Below, in pieces: positions 60,025-64,000 of a stretch of DNA of 64,000 nt. Origin of the DNA: Chloroflexota bacterium (lineage in GTDB: Bacteria; Chloroflexota; Anaerolineae; Aggregatilineales; Phototrophicaceae); assembly GCA_011523545.1 (NCBI GenBank), contig WTGN01000052.1:1-64000 (forward strand), read 5' to 3'. The translations under genes and the position numbers were made by a program. The notes under the pieces were generated by a model. That model saw only the letters and a list, made by a program, of their open reading frames with translations. It was not told the origin of the DNA and ran no database searches. Position 1 is the stretch's first letter; each line of letters begins with the position of its first letter.

Positions 60025-60831
60025 ATGCTCACAGCCGAAGCCGCGCTGGCCAAGCGCGAGAAGATGCTGCGCGATGGTTACGTATTGATTGAGAACATCC
60101 TGCCGGCAGATTTTCTGGCGGAGCTGCGCGCGGAAACCGAGCGGCTGATCGCGGCGCATGAAGAAGCGCCCGAGCATCGCTTTCAGGGCCAGCACATCAA
60201 GGTCGCCGCGAAGGACAATGCCGTCGTCAAGAAGCTGCTGACCTGGCCGCCGGCTTACGAGGCGCTCGCGGATATGGGTTTTGGCGATTTCAGGCCTGAC
60301 CGCGACCGGACGGCCGAGGTCATCATCCTCACCAAAGAACCGGGGGGACCGCCCTTGTATTGGCATCAAGACTGGATGTGGTGGAACGATCCATTGAGCA
60401 TGTCGCCCTGGCCCGAGTTCATGTCGCTCAGTTATTATTTGACCGACACCGCGGTCGAAAACGGCTGCCTCAAACTGATCCCCGGCAGCCATCTCAAGCG
60501 CTTCCCCATTCACGACGAGTTGACGCCCGCGCATGAGCAGGGCGCCCGCTTTGTGGATGATGACGATCCGGTCATGTTCAAGGAAGTCCCGGAGCAAGCT
60601 TACGTGCCGGTCAAAGCCGGTGACCTGGCGCTGATGGACGCGCGCATCCTGCATGCCGCCGGGCGGAACGTCACTGACCAACGCCGAACGCTGGTGCTGA
60701 GCTGGCATCGGCGCCCGGCCGGCACGATTCCCGAGAATTGGAGCGGCGCCGTGCCCGAGGCAATCCTCAAGCGCGATCCAAAGGCTGAATACGAGGGCTC
60801 GCGCATTCCAGGGGCGTACCTGAAACCATAA
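60025..60831 (+). CDS. phytanoyl-CoA dioxygenase family protein
   Basis: Fe(II)/2-oxoglutarate-dependent oxygenase of the PhyH family, 268 residues. Iron ligands are H and D in YWHQDWMWW and H in ARILHAAGRN; the 2-oxoglutarate arginine is probably in DQRRTLVLSWHR. GGCLKLIPGSH-like family motif is present as ENGCLKLIPGSH. ATG at 60025 follows GAGGAG. It is a single gene between repeats. Substrate is not predictable. Confidence 0.9.
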   Translation: MLTAEAALAKREKMLRDGYVLIENILPADFLAELRAETERLIAAHEEAPEHRFQGQHIKVAAKDNAVVKKLLTWPPAYEALADMGFGDFRPDRDRTAEVIILTKEPGGPPLYWHQDWMWWNDPLSMSPWPEFMSLSYYLTDTAVENGCLKLIPGSHLKRFPIHDELTPAHEQGARFVDDDDPVMFKEVPEQAYVPVKAGDLALMDARILHAAGRNVTDQRRTLVLSWHRRPAGTIPENWSGAVPEAILKRDPKAEYEGSRIPGAYLKP

Positions 60832-60929
60832 CTTGGCGACAACCTGTAGGGGCGAGGGACCCGCTGTGTCTACGCGCGGCGGTGGCTCGCCCGAACATGG
60901 GCATGTATTTGCATGATTCGCGAGGTGCC
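60832..60929. repeat. family A repeat with a reversed hairpin core
   Basis: A copy at about 60846-60895 (TGTAGGGGCGA to GGCTCGCCC) whose centre holds GTGTCTACG at 60866-60874, flanked by CCGC and GCGG. GAGG near 60921 serves the next gene. Confidence 0.75.
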
Positions 60930-61724
60930 ATGATGCAAGAACTCTTCAGTCTGGATGGACGCGTGGCGCTGGTGACCGGCGCGGCGCAGGGCATGGGGCG
61001 GGCGATGGCGCTGGCCTTTGCCGATGCCGGCGCCGATCTCCTGATCGCCGATATCAACATTGATGGTCTGCAAGACACGGGGAGCGACATCGAAAAGCGG
61101 GGGCGGCGCGCCCTGCCCGTGAAATGCGATGTGACCAACATCGACGAGATCCGGGCGATGTTCGCTCAGCTTGATGTTGAATTCGGCCGCATCGACGTGC
61201 TCGGCAATGTCGCCGGGCCGGGGCAAATGGAAACGCCCGAAGATATCGATCTGACGCTGATGGCCGATATCGTTCATGGCTTGACGGTGGCGCGCTTCTG
61301 CTGCTGCCAGGAAGCCGGGCGGCGGATGCTGGCGGCCGGGGCGGGCAGCATCATCAATGTCTGTTCAATCGGCGGCGTCAGCGCTTTGGGGCGGGGCAAT
61401 TTTCCCTACAGCGTGGGCATGGGCGGCGTCGCCCAGATGACGCGAGAACTGAGCGCGGAATGGAGCGGGCGCGGCGTCCGCGTCAACGCGATTCTGCCGG
61501 CCCAGGTGATCAACCCCGGCCTGGCGCAGCGCATGGAAGCCGATGACCAACTGGAGGCGCAGTTCCTCTCCGGCATACCGATTGGCCGCCTGGGACGGCC
61601 GGAAGACATCGCCGGTCTGGCCGTCTTGCTGGCATCCGATGCGTCGGCCTGGATCACTGGCGCCTTGATTCCGCTGGATGGCGGCAACCTGGCGCTGAAC
61701 GCGGGCGGCAGTCCGGGACCATAA
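60930..61724 (+). CDS. SDR-family oxidoreductase with Met in place of the catalytic Lys
   Basis: Short-chain dehydrogenase of 264 residues. The cofactor motif TGAAQGMG is intact, D for NAD preference follows in IADINID, and NVAG is present. The active site reads SIGGVSALGRGNFPYSVGM: the Tyr is in place but the residue four later is Met where Lys is expected (YxxxK). The C-terminal RVNAILPAQVINPG and ITGALIPLDGGN segments are normal. It may have altered activity. ATG at 60930 follows GAGG; ATG one codon later is equivalent. Confidence 0.85.
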   Translation: MMQELFSLDGRVALVTGAAQGMGRAMALAFADAGADLLIADINIDGLQDTGSDIEKRGRRALPVKCDVTNIDEIRAMFAQLDVEFGRIDVLGNVAGPGQMETPEDIDLTLMADIVHGLTVARFCCCQEAGRRMLAAGAGSIINVCSIGGVSALGRGNFPYSVGMGGVAQMTRELSAEWSGRGVRVNAILPAQVINPGLAQRMEADDQLEAQFLSGIPIGRLGRPEDIAGLAVLLASDASAWITGALIPLDGGNLALNAGGSPGP

Positions 61725-61805
61725 CAACCCCATCCCCCGGCCCTCTCGCCATCTCTATGGCGAGCATCCCAGCAAGCTAGGGAAGGGGAGGCATGCTGAA
61801 CAGAA
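61725..61805. repeat. family B repeat with nested hairpin
   Basis: A unit of about 61725-61790 with CTCGCCAT, CTCT, ATGGCGAG and CATCC in its centre, the covarying partner of the copy at 38689-38753. It separates convergent genes. Confidence 0.75.
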
Positions 61806-62684
61806 TCAGTCGGCGCTTGACTCGGCGACGATGGGATTGCTCAAGACGCCCAGCCCTTCGATTTCGATGTTGCAGGTTTCGCCGGCGCGGAGGAAACGCT
61901 GCGGACTGCGCGCCGCGCCGACGCCGGGCGGCGTCCCGGTCGAGACGATATCGCCCGGCTCAAGGGTCATGACCTCGCTGATATCGGCCACCAGTTTGGG
62001 CACGCTGAAGATCAACTGACTGGTGTTGGAGTCTTGCAGGACCTCGTCGCCGATCCAGAGCCGAATCGCGAGATTATGTGGATCGGGGATTTCATCGGCG
62101 GTGACCAAAGCCGGTCCCATGGGCGCGAAGGTATCGAAGCTTTTGCCCATCGTCCATTGGCTGACGCGTTCCTGGTAATCGCGCGCGCTGACATCGTTGA
62201 CTGGCAGGTAACCGGCGACATAATCCAGCGCGTCGGCTTCGCTGATATGACGCCCGCGTACCCCGATGACAAAGCCGAGCTCGGCTTCATAATCGACCAT
62301 GTCGGTCACCTTGGGCAAGATGATGGCCTCGCCGCTGCCGATGACGGTGTTGCTGTATTTGCTGAAGACGATGGGGTAGTCGGGCAGTGGCTGGCCGGAT
62401 TCGGCGGCGTGATCGGCGTAATTCAGGCCGATGCAGAGGATCTTGCCGGGGTTGGGTATGGGCGCGGCCAGGGTCACCGAAGCGGCGTCGATGACCGTCG
62501 TTGCGGCTTGCGCTACGGCGGCGGCCTGGGCCAGCGCGGCGGCGCCACCTTCCAGAATGCCACGCACGCTGCCGGGCAGCGAGGCGTCGGCCGCCAGTAG
62601 ATCAACGATGACGTCGCTCCCGCCGCGGCTGGTCAAGACACCCGGTCTGCGTTGACCGTCTTGCTGATATGTCACTAATTTCAT
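61806..62684 (-). CDS. fumarylacetoacetate hydrolase family protein
   Basis: FAH-family enzyme, 292 residues. ILCIGLNYADHAAE, FSKYSNTVIGSGEAI, YEAELGFVIG (metal ligands E and E) and VNDVSARDYQ are standard for 2-hydroxyhepta-2,4-diene-1,7-dioate isomerase and related C-C hydrolases or oxaloacetate decarboxylases. TSTGTPPGVGAARSP closes the site. ATG at 62684 follows AAAGGA. It lies 17 nt downstream of the E2 gene on the same strand, so both may share an operon. Confidence 0.9.
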   Translation of the reverse strand: MKLVTYQQDGQRRPGVLTSRGGSDVIVDLLAADASLPGSVRGILEGGAAALAQAAAVAQAATTVIDAASVTLAAPIPNPGKILCIGLNYADHAAESGQPLPDYPIVFSKYSNTVIGSGEAIILPKVTDMVDYEAELGFVIGVRGRHISEADALDYVAGYLPVNDVSARDYQERVSQWTMGKSFDTFAPMGPALVTADEIPDPHNLAIRLWIGDEVLQDSNTSQLIFSVPKLVADISEVMTLEPGDIVSTGTPPGVGAARSPQRFLRAGETCNIEIEGLGVLSNPIVAESSAD

Positions 62685-62701
62685 AGAGGAATCCTTCGCT
62701 T

Positions 62702-64000
62702 TCAGTTTACGAGCCAGAGATAAGGCGTTTCTATGTATTGCTTGACGCGCTGCAAAAAGCGGGCGGCCGGCGCGCCATCGACGATGCGATGATCGAAGGT
62801 CAAGCTCAGCGCCATCATGTGGCGGATGGCCAGGCGTTCCGCGTCCGCATCGACGACAACCTGCCGCGCTATGATTCTGCCGACGCCCAGGATGGCGCAT
62901 TGCGGCAGATTGATAATTGGCGTGAAGGCGTCAATTTCATACATGCCCAGGTTGGTGATTGTGAAGGTCGCGCCCTGCAATTCCGCCGCGGTGATGTTCC
63001 CATTCCGCGTCCGCTCGACCAGGTCGGCGCTGATCGCCGCCAATTCAAGGGGGGACAAGCGGTCGGCGTCGCGAATGACGGGGGCGAGCAGGCCGCGCTC
63101 GGTATCCACCGCAACAGCGATATTGATGGCGCGCCGCAAGAGAATGTCGTCGCCGTCGAGGGAGGCATTGAGCGCAGGGTGCTCGGCCAGCGCCGTCGCG
63201 CCCAGCGTCGCCAGCAAATCGGTATATGACGGCACGATGTCGGCGCCGTCCGCGCTCAGCTTGCGCCGCAATTGCCGCAGCTCGGTGGCGTCGGCTTCGG
63301 TGGTCAAGGTGACCGGGGCGGCCTCGCGCATGCTCTCGACCATGCGGTCGCGGGTCAGCCGGCGGATGCGCGACATGGGCTGGCGTTCGGGCGCGGCGTC
63401 CGTCTCTCGCTCAGCCAGAAGTTTTTCAACATCGACGCGCGTGATCCGATTGCCTGTAAAGCGCGCCGCCAGTTCAGCCAGCGTGATGCCGGCGTCCATC
63501 GCCATCCGCCTGGCGACGGGCGTGATGCTGATGTCTTTGTCGCTGATGGTCGCCGGAGTTTGCGCCGCCGCCGAGCGTACATCCCGCTCGACGATGCGCC
63601 CGCTGCTGCCGCTGCCGCTGAGCGCGCTCCAGTCGACGCCGAGTTCCCGCGCGACGCGTTTCGCTCGTGGGCTGATCGCCGGGCCGCCATCGCGAGCGCG
63701 TATGATTCGCTTCGGCTCGGGCGCAATTGGCGTTTGATTTGGCAAATCGAGCGCGGGCGAGGCGGGCGCTTGCTCCGCGGCATGGGCGTCGGCCAGTTCA
63801 AAGGGCGGCTTTTCGCCGGGCTGCACCAGATAAGCGAGGGTTTCGCCGATTTTTATCGTAGCGCCGACCGGCGGCGCGGCGGGCGAAATGCGCAGGATGC
63901 CGCCGTCGAAGGCTTCGATTTCCTGCAGGGCTTTATCACTTTCGACCACGAACAGGATATCGCCGGGCTGGACGTCGTCGCCGTCCTGCTTGATCCATTC
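62702..64000 (-). CDS. 2-oxoacid dehydrogenase E2 acyltransferase, 5' end beyond the window
   Basis: Partial dihydrolipoamide acyltransferase, running off the right edge. The visible part starts in the lipoyl domain (VVESDKALQEIEA, lipoyl lysine in DKA). Two peripheral-subunit-binding-like segments follow in tandem: SPRAKRVARELGVDW with GRIVERDV, and TPVARRMAMDAG with RITRVDVEKLL. The catalytic domain ends with FDHRIVDGAPAARFL, holding the active-site His and Asp. Two such binding domains in a row are less common than one. The acyl substrate (pyruvate, acetoin or branched) is unresolved because E1 lies outside the window. Confidence 0.9.
   Translation of the reverse strand, partial: EWIKQDGDDVQPGDILFVVESDKALQEIEAFDGGILRISPAAPPVGATIKIGETLAYLVQPGEKPPFELADAHAAEQAPASPALDLPNQTPIAPEPKRIIRARDGGPAISPRAKRVARELGVDWSALSGSGSSGRIVERDVRSAAAQTPATISDKDISITPVARRMAMDAGITLAELAARFTGNRITRVDVEKLLAERETDAAPERQPMSRIRRLTRDRMVESMREAAPVTLTTEADATELRQLRRKLSADGADIVPSYTDLLATLGATALAEHPALNASLDGDDILLRRAINIAVAVDTERGLLAPVIRDADRLSPLELAAISADLVERTRNGNITAAELQGATFTITNLGMYEIDAFTPIINLPQCAILGVGRIIARQVVVDADAERLAIRHMMALSLTFDHRIVDGAPAARFLQRVKQYIETPYLWLVN

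Overview
The window looks like chromosomal DNA of a Chloroflexota bacterium, probably Anaerolineae-like. This is inferred from gene content and style, not from a marker gene: high GC, many substrate-binding-protein/permease ABC sets that mostly lack their own ATPase, genes such as DUF1343/NamZ, M24, M55 and FAH enzymes, and gene gaps packed with short palindromic repeats. No rRNA, tRNA, CRISPR array, prophage or transposase gene was seen. Coding density is high, and the longer gaps are mostly repeat tracts.

Layout. 1-10 kb: a Tat-exported sugar-binding protein facing a NamZ-like exo-muramidase across a LacI-type operator; an M24 peptidase; a secreted protein with four two-cysteine repeats; a remnant of a second M24 gene; a peptide-type ABC set (binding protein plus two permeases). 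10-21 kb: one long minus-strand operon whose first three genes are a TerB-C coiled-coil protein, a BrxD-like P-loop ATPase and an Lhr/BrxHI-like helicase. Its last three are SIS isomerase, GH20 hexosaminidase and a second SIS isomerase. nagA and an overlapping HNH nuclease gene are divergent. 21-25 kb: a sugar ABC set. 25-32 kb: a P450/aldehyde dehydrogenase operon behind two perfect palindromes, an amidohydrolase/SelA-like/TIGR04076 operon, and a candidate toxin-antitoxin pair. 32-42 kb: SDR, flavoprotein, MBL hydrolase, CE7 esterase, an unrecognised P-loop protein, an enolase-superfamily epimerase, an M55 D-aminopeptidase, MenA, a glycosyltransferase and a class III aminotransferase. 43-50 kb: a second sugar ABC set, a sulfatase, RarA and DinB. 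50-56 kb: a ribose/xylose-type ABC operon with its own ATPase and a lipoprotein gene split by an in-frame TGA. 56-64 kb: a sugar-acid dehydratase-like enzyme, a creatinase-like protein, two FAH hydrolases, a PhyH dioxygenase, an SDR, and an E2 acyltransferase cut by the window edge.

How the genes fit together. A recurring theme is salvage of cell-wall and amino-sugar material: NamZ, GH20, NagA, two SIS deaminase/isomerase-like proteins, a peptide transporter, a dipeptide-epimerase-like enzyme and a D-aminopeptidase. A second theme is sugar-acid metabolism next to the xylose-type transporter. The most unusual locus is the TerB-C/ATPase/helicase module. It resembles parts of BREX type 2 and Ter-linked DNA-processing systems, lacks methylase and phosphatase partners here, and is joined to amino-sugar genes by overlapping start and stop codons.

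Intergenic repeats fall into three families: A (TGTAGGGGCG palindromes), B (CCCC...GGGG hairpins) and C (ctctgtg tracts). Some copies carry a nested 22-nt segment with a fixed 9-nt core, CGTAGACAC. Empty and filled versions of the same repeat can be compared inside this window. Some repeats lie in reading frame inside genes.
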